DNA from: Aestuariibacter sp. A3R04
GTDB taxonomy: Bacteria; Pseudomonadota; Gammaproteobacteria; Enterobacterales; Alteromonadaceae
Length of the DNA: 64,000 nucleotides
NCBI RefSeq assembly: GCF_018860805.1
Contig: NZ_JAHKQR010000011.1
Coordinates: 1,336,740-1,400,739 of the forward strand
Direction: 5' to 3'
This document shows, in pieces, positions 7,903 through 16,513 of this stretch (its first letter is position 1; every line of letters starts with the position of its first letter). Position numbers and translations under genes: made by a program. The notes beneath the pieces were generated by a model. That model did not search any database, was not told the origin of the DNA, and saw only the letters and a list, made by a program, of their open reading frames with translations.

Positions 7903-8384
7903 GCTTGTTCCTCCGCTAGCCACAGGCCGTTTTTGCCCCCTTCTTTTCTCACAACGCGCACATTTTCTATACACATTGCCGGATCGATGGCCTTACACAT
8001 ATCAAACAGAGTTAACAAGGCAATATTAACCCCGGTGAGCGCTTCCATTTCGACGCCGGTTTTGCCCGTTACTTTGCACAGACAAGTAACCTTTATACGC
8101 CCCGATTTTGCTTGGACGTCAAACTGAATGTCTACTTTCGTTAAGGGTAAAGGATGGCACAGTGGAATTAGGTCGGCACACCGTTTAGCCCCCTGAATAC
8201 CAGCCACTCGAGCGACGGCAAACACATCCCCTTTCATTACGGTTTCAGTGGATATCGCACTAAGCACCGCGTCAGAGACCTTTATATAACCTTCAGCTAA
8301 TGCAGTGCGAAGGGTATCGCGCTTACCAGACACATCCACCATGTTAGCCTCTCCTTGGTCGTTTAAATGACTGAGCGTCGTCAT
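7899..8384 (-). CDS. moaC: Cyclic pyranopterin monophosphate synthase (MoaC)
   Basis: A 161-residue enzyme (EC 4.6.1.17) that makes cyclic pyranopterin monophosphate from the MoaA product. Family motifs: MVDVSGKRDTLRTALAEGYI, LIPLCHPLPLTKVDI and EMEALTGVNIALLTLFDM. The start overlaps the moaB stop by one base (TAATG) and the stop overlaps moaD in ATGA. moaA, which acts just before it, is not in this window. Confidence 0.96.
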   Translation of the reverse strand: MTTLSHLNDQGEANMVDVSGKRDTLRTALAEGYIKVSDAVLSAISTETVMKGDVFAVARVAGIQGAKRCADLIPLCHPLPLTKVDIQFDVQAKSGRIKVTCLCKVTGKTGVEMEALTGVNIALLTLFDMCKAIDPAMCIENVRVVRKEGGKNGLWLAEEQA

Positions 8385-8893
8385 TACATATCTCCCGTAA
8401 GATGTTTAACAAAGTTGCAAGGTCGATAGTTGGCATCCAGTTGTGAGCGAATAATACCATCCCAAGCCGTTTTACAAGCACCAGTACTACCTGGCAAACA
8501 AAAAATAGCAGTGTTGTTCGCAAACCCGGCTATCGCTCTGGATTGAATGGTTGAGGTGCCGATTTCCTGATAACTAATATGGCGAAACAATTCACCAAAA
8601 CCGTCTACGGTTTTGTCAAACAATACGGAAATGGCCTCAGGAGTAGAGTCTCTGTGGGTAAAGCCGGTGCCACCGGTGATGAGTATTGCATGAATATCTT
8701 TCCTGGCTATCCAGGCCGATACAATCGCCCGTTGATCGTAGATATCGTCTTTAACCAGTGTTCTGTCTGCAAGTGTATGACCACTTTCGGATAGAGCACG
8801 TACCAGATAATCTCCCGATTTATCTTCATCCAGTGTGCGGGTGTCTGAAATGGTTAATACGGCAATATTTAATGCTACAACTGAAGACGGCAT
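8384..8893 (-). CDS. moaB: Molybdopterin adenylyltransferase-type protein (MoaB/Mog)
   Basis: A 169-residue MoCF-domain protein, first gene of the operon. It carries the family motifs LTISDTRTLDEDKSG, LITGGTGFTHRDSTPEAI and LPGSTGACKTAW, which bind molybdopterin. Length and position before moaC fit MoaB; Mog-like adenylyltransferase activity (EC 2.7.7.75) is possible and cannot be told apart by eye. AGGAAA precedes the ATG. Confidence 0.92.
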   Translation of the reverse strand: MPSSVVALNIAVLTISDTRTLDEDKSGDYLVRALSESGHTLADRTLVKDDIYDQRAIVSAWIARKDIHAILITGGTGFTHRDSTPEAISVLFDKTVDGFGELFRHISYQEIGTSTIQSRAIAGFANNTAIFCLPGSTGACKTAWDGIIRSQLDANYRPCNFVKHLTGDM

Positions 8894-8951
8894 GGTGTTT
8901 CCTGAGAATTAAATCAAACGCGGCGAATCGCTTTATTTATGATATGTTACA

Positions 8952-8978
8952 CGTAATATTGTTGTCTCTATATGTTCG
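8952..8978. promoter_or_regulatory. Possible ModE-like operator between moaB and moeB
   Basis: In the divergent promoter region, CGTAATAT (8952-8959) and ATATGTTCG (8970-8978) form an imperfect inverted repeat. It resembles the E. coli ModE site pattern (CGTTATAT, spacer, complementary half). There is no modE in the window. Weak, sequence-likeness only. Confidence 0.25.
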
Positions 8979-9013
8979 CCTAGAGCCATTACGCTGTTTA
9001 CGTGTCCCATACT

Positions 9014-9784
9014 ATGCCAGATACACTAACGCATACTCAAGCAATGCGATATAACCGGCAGATAGTTCTGCCTCAAATAGACCTCGATGGTCAGGAAAAA
9101 ATTTGCCGCGCCAAAGTATTAATTATTGGCATGGGCGGTTTGGGTACCGCCGTTGCACAAAGTCTCTGTGGCAGTGGCGTAGGCAACCTCACCCTGGTTG
9201 ATGATGATGTTGTCAATGCTACGAATTTACCCCGACAGTGGTTGTATTCAGACAACCAGTGCGGCATGCCAAAAGTAGCCGCGGCAAAAGAAAAACTGGC
9301 CATGATCAATCGGGAATGCGTTATCGACACCGTCGATGAACGATTAACTAAGCCCGCTCTGCAGGCCCTCTCTGAATCACACCAGGTAATTGTTGATTGT
9401 ACTGACAATCTCGCGGCCAGACGACTGAATAACGAAGTGAGCTGGCAAACCAACACACCGCTGGTAAGCGGTGCCGCTGTTCGCTTTGAAGGGCAACTGT
9501 TCGTCAGTATCCCTCACACAAAAATGCCGTGTTATGGCTGCCTTGAACAACGTTTTACCCAAACTGAACTCAGTTGTACCGAAACCGGTATATTGTCGCC
9601 AGTGGTATCATTAATTGGCGTTAGTCAGGCACAATTAGTCCTACAGATATTGACTGGGTTTGGTGTGTTGCCCGTAGGTAAGCTCACCGTTTTTGACGGC
9701 CTGCATTTCCAATGGCACAGTTTTACCATCCCCCCAAACGCACACTGCCAGGTGTGCCAAACTCAACCAGCAGAACAGCTATGA
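9014..9784 (+). CDS. moeB: Molybdopterin-synthase adenylyltransferase (MoeB, ThiF family)
   Basis: An E1-like enzyme (256 residues from ATG 9014) that adenylates the MoaD C-terminus. It has the nucleotide-binding GMGGLGT, NLPRQWLY with the arginine finger, VDCTDNLAAR, and two zinc CxxC pairs (CYGC and CQVC near the C-terminus). Neither ATG 9014 nor GTG 9002 has a clear ribosome binding site; ATG is preferred because RYNRQI starts soon after. It is transcribed away from the moa operon and overlaps the next gene in ATGA. Confidence 0.92.
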   Translation: MPDTLTHTQAMRYNRQIVLPQIDLDGQEKICRAKVLIIGMGGLGTAVAQSLCGSGVGNLTLVDDDVVNATNLPRQWLYSDNQCGMPKVAAAKEKLAMINRECVIDTVDERLTKPALQALSESHQVIVDCTDNLAARRLNNEVSWQTNTPLVSGAAVRFEGQLFVSIPHTKMPCYGCLEQRFTQTELSCTETGILSPVVSLIGVSQAQLVLQILTGFGVLPVGKLTVFDGLHFQWHSFTIPPNAHCQVCQTQPAEQL

Positions 9785-10896
9785 CAACACTGACAAAATC
9801 TCACATGGTGGTGGCACAAAACGCCTCTGGCAGAAGCATGAATGTGCCTGTTTACAGACTCAAAGGCAATATTCCCGGCCCAACCATTTACATTCAGAGC
9901 TCGATTCACGGTGCTGAAGTTCAAGGCAACGTGGTGATTTATCATTTAATCCAAGCATTGCAAAAGCAAGTTATCGCAGGCGAAATAATCCTCGTGCCCA
10001 ACTGCAATCCCGTTGGTACAAACATCAAAGCCGGCGAATACACGTTGGGGCGTTTCGATCCCGTCAATGGTACTAACTGGAATCGTGGCTATTTCTTCGA
10101 TGCTGAAAAAGTAAAAGACTTTGCCGATACCGTTCAGCCGGAAGACAACATTGATGAAATAAGGCAACAGTTTCGCGCGTACTGGGCAGCGTGTATTGAA
10201 GAAAAACTGGCGTCCCCCTGGGGATTAGGGCTAGCGCAACAGCTCAATCTCAAGTTGCAACGCTTGGCCGTGTCTGCCGATGCCGTACTCGACTTACACA
10301 ATGGGCCCGTATCTACCAGGCATATATACATACCTGAATTTGCCAAAAACGCTGCTCGCTTGTTTAATTTTCCTCACTGTATCTTTATTCCCAACGTGTT
10401 CGCCGGTGCGTTAGATGAAGCGACATTTTGTCCGTGGTGGACCCTGCAAGAACACCTTGAGAGCAGGTTTGGCCGGCCCTATCACTTTGACGTCGTGGGT
10501 TTTACCCTGGAAATGGGCAGCCAGGAAGTCATTAAGTTTTCTGAAGGGGAAATTGATGCAGCCAGCATACTTTGTTATCTCGCTGCCAAAGGCTGCTTGC
10601 CCGAAGGCTCCCACCAGCCAAAAGAGATGACGCGCATTGGCGTGGACTTGTCTGATTACAAAACCTTGTACACCGACTGGGGTGGCATGGTGGAATACTG
10701 TGCTAAACCCGGTGAAAAAGTGAAAAAGGGACAAGTCATGGCCCGCGTGTTGAACATCGATGAATTAGACAACGAAGCCGGTAGCTTTGATATCACAGCA
10801 CCGTGTGATCTTATTCCCATGTTGCACTTTCCCTCTGCATCAGTACTCAGTGGTACCCAGTTGTACAAAGTGTTTACCCAATATACTGAAATTTAA
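9781..10896 (+). CDS. Succinylglutamate desuccinylase/aspartoacylase family protein, apparently intact
   Basis: A 371-residue M14-like zinc hydrolase. Ligands and catalytic residues look intact: HGAEVQG (HxxE), NWNRGYF (the DLNR-like arginine), DLHNG (third zinc ligand) and FTLEMGSQEV with the general-base glutamate. A C-terminal beta domain (about residues 295-371, biotinyl-like) is typical of the ring-forming family members. The substrate is unknown, an N-acyl amino acid or related amide. It is coupled to moeB by ATGA, so it is in the molybdenum block, yet no known cofactor step needs it. I start at ATG 9781, not at the in-frame start inside moeB. Confidence 0.82.
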   Translation: MTTLTKSHMVVAQNASGRSMNVPVYRLKGNIPGPTIYIQSSIHGAEVQGNVVIYHLIQALQKQVIAGEIILVPNCNPVGTNIKAGEYTLGRFDPVNGTNWNRGYFFDAEKVKDFADTVQPEDNIDEIRQQFRAYWAACIEEKLASPWGLGLAQQLNLKLQRLAVSADAVLDLHNGPVSTRHIYIPEFAKNAARLFNFPHCIFIPNVFAGALDEATFCPWWTLQEHLESRFGRPYHFDVVGFTLEMGSQEVIKFSEGEIDAASILCYLAAKGCLPEGSHQPKEMTRIGVDLSDYKTLYTDWGGMVEYCAKPGEKVKKGQVMARVLNIDELDNEAGSFDITAPCDLIPMLHFPSASVLSGTQLYKVFTQYTEI

Positions 10897-10910
10897 ATAT
10901 ACGGTAAAAA

Positions 10911-10937
10911 AAACGGTCCCCAAATGGCGACCGTTTT
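10911..10937. terminator. Bidirectional terminator between converging genes
   Basis: AAACGGTC (10911-10918) pairs with GACCGTTT (10929-10936), with A tracts on the left and T tracts on the right, so it works for both the aspartoacylase-like gene and the metalloprotease gene. Confidence 0.8.
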
Positions 10938-10942
10938 TACTG

Positions 10943-13324
10943 TTAAATTGGTGAACCAGGAGGCAGTGCTTTGGCTTCGAACCCGCCTACCCATTCACCT
11001 GTTTCAAAATATAGCTCTAGCTGTTGATGAAGCACCTCGGCGCCGGGAAGTTTTCCCTTGTCATCCAGCCAGTCACTCAATTTAAGCAACGCACTGTCCA
11101 TTGACAACTTCGCTTCTGGTGCCAGCTCTTTGGAAGTCACGGCTGTCATGACCGCATTTAACGCCACCAGCCTTAACCTGGCGTTAACTCCGTATTCCGC
11201 TTGATTTTTCTCATACCAGTGTTGGGAAAAAATTCGCTCTACCACGTCACCTGGCGACGGAATTCCTCGGACCTGAGCCGACTGCCACATGAGTCTGTTT
11301 AACCGTTCCGGATGCAACAATAACGTAAAACTGAAATTCGCCGCTGCTTCCGCAGCACTGACAGGGTCAAACGCCAACCCCATGCGGCTATTAAATTGCT
11401 CGCGGGTAACGTCATCACCAAAGGCTGTGGGCGGAATTAACTTAAGTAATTCATCGGGAAAGCGCAAAAACTCAGGTGACGTAGCCTGCAGTAACTTCTT
11501 CACCGCCCGCTTTTGTTGCTCACCGGCTACGGGCTGCACGCCTTTGGGCGTTGGATAGTCGCCCTTTCTTTCATACTCATACACCAGTCCGCCTACCTGC
11601 TTCGCTACCGCCTCTAACTGATACCTGTGTAACAGGTAAACCGGCACAAGGGTATCTTCCAGCGACGAGAGGCTCGCTCCAGGCGCAATACTAGTTAACC
11701 CAAACTTCTCGAGTGCCAGACTGCGAATAGAGACTATTTCGTCGAAAGCATCAAGCGGGTCCTTGCCATTATCCCACATGTGACCATTGCTGGACGGATG
11801 GTGTGCTGCACGGGTATCCCAGTCGTTTTTAAACGCAATCCCCGTATCGCGGGTTGCTGCAATGAGCGCTGCGAGCCCTTCTGCTTCCGCTTCTGGACTG
11901 GCGTAGTCCTGGTATCCGTAAGCGATAGTGTGCATGTCCCACTCTCCCATGCCTGTATCATAGGCATCATCCAACACGATTTTTCCGCGCTTGATACTCA
12001 TTTTGGGATGGGGATAATCCATCACGGATTCACGGCCGTTTTCACTGGCAGCAAAGTTATGTGCGATTCCCAGCGTATGACCCACCTCGTGAGCAGAAAG
12101 TTGACGTATACGGGCCAATGCCATCTCCCGCTGAGCGTCTGTGGTTTGCTCTCCATCGTAAGGACTGGTTAGCCCGAGGGCGATGAGATAATCTTGACGA
12201 ACACGCAAAGAACCCAGCGTTACATTACCTTTAATGATTTCACCAGTACGGGGATCTTTCACGGAAGAACCGTAAGACCAACCGCGAGTTGCGCGATGCA
12301 CCCAGTTTATCATGTTATAGCGAATATCCATTGGATCTGCACCTTCCGGCAACACCTTCACCTGGAACGCATTGTCGTAGCCAATAGCTTCAAACGCATC
12401 ATTCCACCACAGTGCGCCCTCTTTCAGGGCGCTCATGACTGGCTCGGGCACACCGGGGTCCAAGTAATAAATAATGGGCTCAACAGGTTCACTTTTCTCC
12501 GCGTTCACGTCTTTTTTATACAAGCGATGACGGGTAATAAACTTAACTTCCGTGGACTCAGTAATTGCCGTAGCGTAATCAAAATATCCTCGCTTCCAAT
12601 AGCCTGAATAAGGGTGATATGCCCTTGGGGTATAGTTGTCATCGGGTAGTTCAATAAATGCATGGTGCAAATGCACCGTGATACTTTTTGGGGCTGGTGT
12701 CACCTGCTGTACGTACTCGCCTGGTTTTGTACCAGCAAAGGTTACGATGGATTCTAATTCCGTATTTTTAGGGAAAGCTCTCGTTCGCGCCATGAACACT
12801 GCCGAGCGCGCGGGATCCGCTTTAAAGTTCCCTTGTTTTCGGCGGGCAAGCCGGTCGCCTACTCCATGTACGTCGCTGAGCAGATACGGCGTGTAGTCGA
12901 TAACTACCTCATCACCAGACGCAGCTTTAACTGAAAACCCGGCCAGAACAGAATCGGCAAAGGCTTCATCAATACTCGCTTGTTCTGAGGTATTGGCTGT
13001 CTCAGAACGGTAGCGGGTATTTAGCGCTTTCATTAATACTTTATTGCCATGCCGTTCAAATTTAATCACCTGGGTCATTCCCAACTGACCGCGATCAAGG
13101 CCAATATCATTGGAGCCGACGCCCTGTGGCAAACTGGTGAGTAAAAGCATTTCGGTATCCAGCTTGTTAATGCGCAGATAAATTTTATCGCTGGATTCGT
13201 CGTAATAAAAAGGGATATAGCCATCGTAGGCAGACATTGATTGAGTGAATTCAGACACAGACGGCTGGGCCGCCCATACTTGGCTGCACATGAGCAGCAG
13301 GATCAGCGTTAGGGGTTTACGCAA
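10943..13324 (-). CDS. Secreted zinc-dependent metalloprotease (DUF5117/DUF4953 type)
   Basis: A 793-residue exported protein. The signal peptide MRKPLTLILLLMCSQVWAAQ is cleaved near residue 19. An N-terminal DUF5118/DUF5117-like region is followed by a metzincin-type zinc site HEVGHTLGIAHNFAAS (HExxHxxGxxH) at roughly residues 415-430. SVMDYPHP downstream provides the Met-turn. A C-terminal helical DUF4953-like domain follows. The length fits this family, whose substrates are not well known. It may act in periplasmic or extracellular protein turnover. No inhibitor or partner gene is beside it. Confidence 0.85.
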   Translation of the reverse strand: MRKPLTLILLLMCSQVWAAQPSVSEFTQSMSAYDGYIPFYYDESSDKIYLRINKLDTEMLLLTSLPQGVGSNDIGLDRGQLGMTQVIKFERHGNKVLMKALNTRYRSETANTSEQASIDEAFADSVLAGFSVKAASGDEVVIDYTPYLLSDVHGVGDRLARRKQGNFKADPARSAVFMARTRAFPKNTELESIVTFAGTKPGEYVQQVTPAPKSITVHLHHAFIELPDDNYTPRAYHPYSGYWKRGYFDYATAITESTEVKFITRHRLYKKDVNAEKSEPVEPIIYYLDPGVPEPVMSALKEGALWWNDAFEAIGYDNAFQVKVLPEGADPMDIRYNMINWVHRATRGWSYGSSVKDPRTGEIIKGNVTLGSLRVRQDYLIALGLTSPYDGEQTTDAQREMALARIRQLSAHEVGHTLGIAHNFAASENGRESVMDYPHPKMSIKRGKIVLDDAYDTGMGEWDMHTIAYGYQDYASPEAEAEGLAALIAATRDTGIAFKNDWDTRAAHHPSSNGHMWDNGKDPLDAFDEIVSIRSLALEKFGLTSIAPGASLSSLEDTLVPVYLLHRYQLEAVAKQVGGLVYEYERKGDYPTPKGVQPVAGEQQKRAVKKLLQATSPEFLRFPDELLKLIPPTAFGDDVTREQFNSRMGLAFDPVSAAEAAANFSFTLLLHPERLNRLMWQSAQVRGIPSPGDVVERIFSQHWYEKNQAEYGVNARLRLVALNAVMTAVTSKELAPEAKLSMDSALLKLSDWLDDKGKLPGAEVLHQQLELYFETGEWVGGFEAKALPPGSPI

Positions 13325-13419
13325 AGTGAGTTCTCCAATTAGATTCCTTCAAATTGTGTCGTGAGTGAGCGTTATTTTTTGAACAATACTGACAATCTGC
13401 GGTTTGTTCAGGATTATTA

Positions 13420-13587
13420 TTATGTGTGCAGACGTGGTTTTAACTTACCCCGATTAAGCCGTGCGATGCAAATTATCTCGTCTAACCGAAACTTACCTGC
13501 GACAAACCCCTTTGCTTGGGCTGATACAAAGTCCGGTTGATCTGCGTCAACGCGAACAAAATCACAAACACTATGCTTGTTTATCAT
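13420..13587 (-). CDS. Possible 55-residue protein upstream of the metalloprotease
   Basis: An open frame from ATG 13587 encodes MINKHSVCDFVRVDADQPDF, then SAQAKGFVAGKFRLDEIICI and ARLNRGKLKP. Codon choice looks coding (many GNN codons, varied third positions), but no good ribosome binding site precedes the ATG and I know no matching family. It lies between the divergent starts of the metalloprotease and the second aspartoacylase-like gene, a 292-base gap that otherwise shows nothing. Confidence 0.3.
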   Translation of the reverse strand: MINKHSVCDFVRVDADQPDFVSAQAKGFVAGKFRLDEIICIARLNRGKLKPRLHT

Positions 13588-13616
13588 TCCATTGCTAACA
13601 GGCTGAATAGCAGCAG

Positions 13617-14648
13617 ATGAAAACATCACTGAAAGAAAAATGTGTGAAAGAAGGCGGCCTATACCACATTTACAATGTGTCAAACACTAAGGTGCCAGAC
13701 ACCCCTCAAGATCTCGTACAGGCGTTGCCAGGACCCACGGTATTTCACGTTGACGGTATTCTATCAACAAGCGTGGTGATCACCGCCCTAATAAGGGGAA
13801 ACGAGCCCCATGCCTTAGGTTCACTGTTGACCTTACTGCAAAATCAAATCACACCGGCTTTTAGTATGAAGGTCATCGTTATCTCTGTTGACGCTGCCCG
13901 CCGGTCTCCCGTGCTGTCCCGCCCTTATTTGCCGGGAAGTCGGGACCTGAATCGTTGTTTCCGTGAACCTTTTTTATATCAGCCTCATCATGGGGCTCAC
14001 GATATTTTGCAATTTATCGAAACCGTAGACCCGGATTGTGTTATTAATTTTCACGACAACCCCGTTTCTGCCACGCCGCTGGCAATGGCATGCAAAAATA
14101 CTGACAAACATCGCGGCCTTGCATCGTATTTTTGTCGGGAAATGATGTATTGCCCGTATTCCACAGGTGCAATAACCAACCTACCGGTTTCCTGCCCTGT
14201 CATATCTGTTTATCTACCCGTAAATTTTGCGCCCGCCGGAAGCAGTACTTTTTACCAGCGCTTGCTAGCAATGTGGCAGCACTACCCTCAAAATATGGAA
14301 GGAAACGCCATAGCCGTAATCCCCACTCCCAAAAGACTGGAATTAAAACGCAGTGCAGATTTGGCTTTTGCAGACAAACCCGTCTTCGGGGTGAGTTGCA
14401 CGCTAACCAGTGAATTACAGGATTTCGACAGACGAATTTTGTCTCCCGGCGACGTCATTGGTTGGGTAGACCACGACCAGCTTAAACATTTTCGCGTCGT
14501 GGGAGACAAGGGCACTGAGCAGGCCGAACAGTTTTTCTGCGCCAACGACAATTGTCTGAAAGTCATCACGCCTCTAAAACTATATATACTTGCGTTGCAT
14601 CCGGATATTGCGAAATCGGATTGCTTATTTTACTTCTCATCTGTGTGA
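13617..14648 (+). CDS. Aspartoacylase-like protein with altered zinc site
   Basis: A 343-residue M14-like protein related to the succinylglutamate desuccinylase/aspartoacylase family. PGSRDLNRCF (the DLNR substrate-binding motif) and INFHDNP (third zinc ligand region) are conserved. The first zinc motif, normally HGNEP, reads RGNEP (about residues 59-63), so the first histidine ligand is arginine. It may be non-catalytic, or bind metal differently. The 3' end overlaps the end of recD by 19 bp on the opposite strand. No clear ribosome binding site supports ATG 13617. Confidence 0.72.
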   Translation: MKTSLKEKCVKEGGLYHIYNVSNTKVPDTPQDLVQALPGPTVFHVDGILSTSVVITALIRGNEPHALGSLLTLLQNQITPAFSMKVIVISVDAARRSPVLSRPYLPGSRDLNRCFREPFLYQPHHGAHDILQFIETVDPDCVINFHDNPVSATPLAMACKNTDKHRGLASYFCREMMYCPYSTGAITNLPVSCPVISVYLPVNFAPAGSSTFYQRLLAMWQHYPQNMEGNAIAVIPTPKRLELKRSADLAFADKPVFGVSCTLTSELQDFDRRILSPGDVIGWVDHDQLKHFRVVGDKGTEQAEQFFCANDNCLKVITPLKLYILALHPDIAKSDCLFYFSSV

Positions 14649-16513
14649 TTCGAATACCACAAGGCCTCAACCCGCTGAGCCAAGCCGGAAAACCGTGTTG
14701 ATTTAATTGCCAGAATATCGGCAATACGCACTTTATCCCCCACCAACAAACAGCCATTTTTCGCTCGCGTCAAGCCCGTGTACAGTAACTCTCTGGTAAA
14801 TAAGCGCTTCGCTTTTCCCGATGCCTCCGGCATCCAGATGACCACCTGCTTAAATTCGGACCCCTGTGATTTGTGGATAGTCATGGCATAGACAGTCTCA
14901 ACCCGCGGTAACCGAGACAAACTCACTTTACGCAATGTTGTTTCTGCCGTTTGAAAATACGCCCGTAATACACCGTCATCGTCCTGCCAGATTACGCCGG
15001 TATCACCATTGAAAAGCCGCTGGGTATAATCATTTTCCATCACCATTATTGGTCTGCCGTGATAGTGTGACTGTCGGAAAACACGCTGATTTGAAAGGGA
15101 TGTTTCAACCAAATTGTTCAACGCTTCCACACCATGCGCCCCCTGACGGGTGGGCGTCAGCCATCTACATTCCGCAATCGCCATCAGTGCCTCCCCTGGC
15201 GTCGAAGCCTTTAGTAAAGGAGAAAAACTCTGTTTAGCCAATTCACGCAGCGCCGTTGAACTCGTTGCCGAAGTCAACCACACGGCATTATTTTCAAACA
15301 GGTTTCCCGACGATACTTCCCAAGGCACAACAGACTTATCGATGGCAGAAACATCCCCCTGACGAATGGCTTCGGCCACTTCGGCAAGTTTGCCACTAAA
15401 ACGTCGGCTGATCTTAAGAGAAAACACAGTGTTAATACTGCGCTCGTTTACCTGAATTGGTGGTAAGTGCGGACATAGCCGCAACAAATGTGTATGCAGC
15501 GCACCGGTAATCTCTGTCAAGTGTTCCTCGCTGCTACCAGCTAGCGCTTCAAGGACGTTGCCAGACTCTACCGCGGGCAATTGATTGACATCTCCCACCA
15601 AATACAAATGCGCATGGGAGGGCAACGCCCGTATCACCCGGGCCATAAGCGCCAAATCAACCATCGATGCTTCGTCAATGATCAACACATCACAGTGAAT
15701 AGGGTTGTCCTGGTGGTATTTTGGTTGCAACTGCACAGGACGCATGCCCAGCAACCGGTGAAGGGTTTGAGCCTGAGTCGTTATACGCGTTTTATATGCA
15801 TCTACGCACGGTGCAGTGATTGCCGCCAAACTGTTACTTACCGACTCAGTTAGCCGCTGTGCAGCTTTTCCCGTAGGCGCGGCCAAACGGATATTCAGCG
15901 GTGCTGAAGCGGCCGCTTGCAAAGCGATTAAGAGCCGTGCCACAGTATAGGTTTTCCCCGTGCCTGGCCCGCCATTAATCACCGCAAACTGACGGGTAAT
16001 GGCACATGCCGTCGCTATCTGCTGCCAGTCCTGCTCCTCGTGAGTTGAGCAATCGAATAAGTGGGGCCACACACTGCGCAGTACATCATACTGTTTGTCG
16101 TCAAACGCAATAGTTTTAAGTCTTCGAGCCACCCCAGCCGCCACCTCTTTTTCAAACACCTGATAGCGACTCAGGTATAGTTTGTAAGGCTCATAAATGA
16201 GAGGCTCAACTTCCGCAGACCCGGTGGCCAACGCCGTCGCCGTATCAGCAAGTACCGTTAGCGACGGAAACGTATAGCCAGCCTTGTCACTTTCTTCATT
16301 GGCAAACCATGTGGACCCGGCAATATGCTCGAGATCGAGACAGGTATGCCCATGGCGCAAATGCCACGACAAAGCCACAATAAGATAAAACGCCACGTCA
16401 TCCGTCAGCATCTCCTTTTTTACTTCATGCTGTTGGCACAATGTCTGCGCCAGGTACACGTCGATGGCTTCCACATCCGACAACTGCCGGTTTACTTCTT
16501 CCACAGTTTTCAT
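14630..16513 (-). CDS. recD: Exodeoxyribonuclease V alpha subunit (RecD)
   Basis: The 627-residue 5'-3' helicase of the RecBCD complex, which resects double-strand breaks and loads RecA at Chi. Walker A is in VINGGPGTGKTYTVARLL (about residues 178-195). Walker B DVLIIDEASMVD, LVGDVNQLPAVESG and the C-terminal UvrD-like motif YAMTIHKSQGSEF follow. Its ATG overlaps the recB stop (ATGA), so the three subunits are co-translated. Confidence 0.96.
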   Translation of the reverse strand: MKTVEEVNRQLSDVEAIDVYLAQTLCQQHEVKKEMLTDDVAFYLIVALSWHLRHGHTCLDLEHIAGSTWFANEESDKAGYTFPSLTVLADTATALATGSAEVEPLIYEPYKLYLSRYQVFEKEVAAGVARRLKTIAFDDKQYDVLRSVWPHLFDCSTHEEQDWQQIATACAITRQFAVINGGPGTGKTYTVARLLIALQAAASAPLNIRLAAPTGKAAQRLTESVSNSLAAITAPCVDAYKTRITTQAQTLHRLLGMRPVQLQPKYHQDNPIHCDVLIIDEASMVDLALMARVIRALPSHAHLYLVGDVNQLPAVESGNVLEALAGSSEEHLTEITGALHTHLLRLCPHLPPIQVNERSINTVFSLKISRRFSGKLAEVAEAIRQGDVSAIDKSVVPWEVSSGNLFENNAVWLTSATSSTALRELAKQSFSPLLKASTPGEALMAIAECRWLTPTRQGAHGVEALNNLVETSLSNQRVFRQSHYHGRPIMVMENDYTQRLFNGDTGVIWQDDDGVLRAYFQTAETTLRKVSLSRLPRVETVYAMTIHKSQGSEFKQVVIWMPEASGKAKRLFTRELLYTGLTRAKNGCLLVGDKVRIADILAIKSTRFSGLAQRVEALWYSNHTDEK

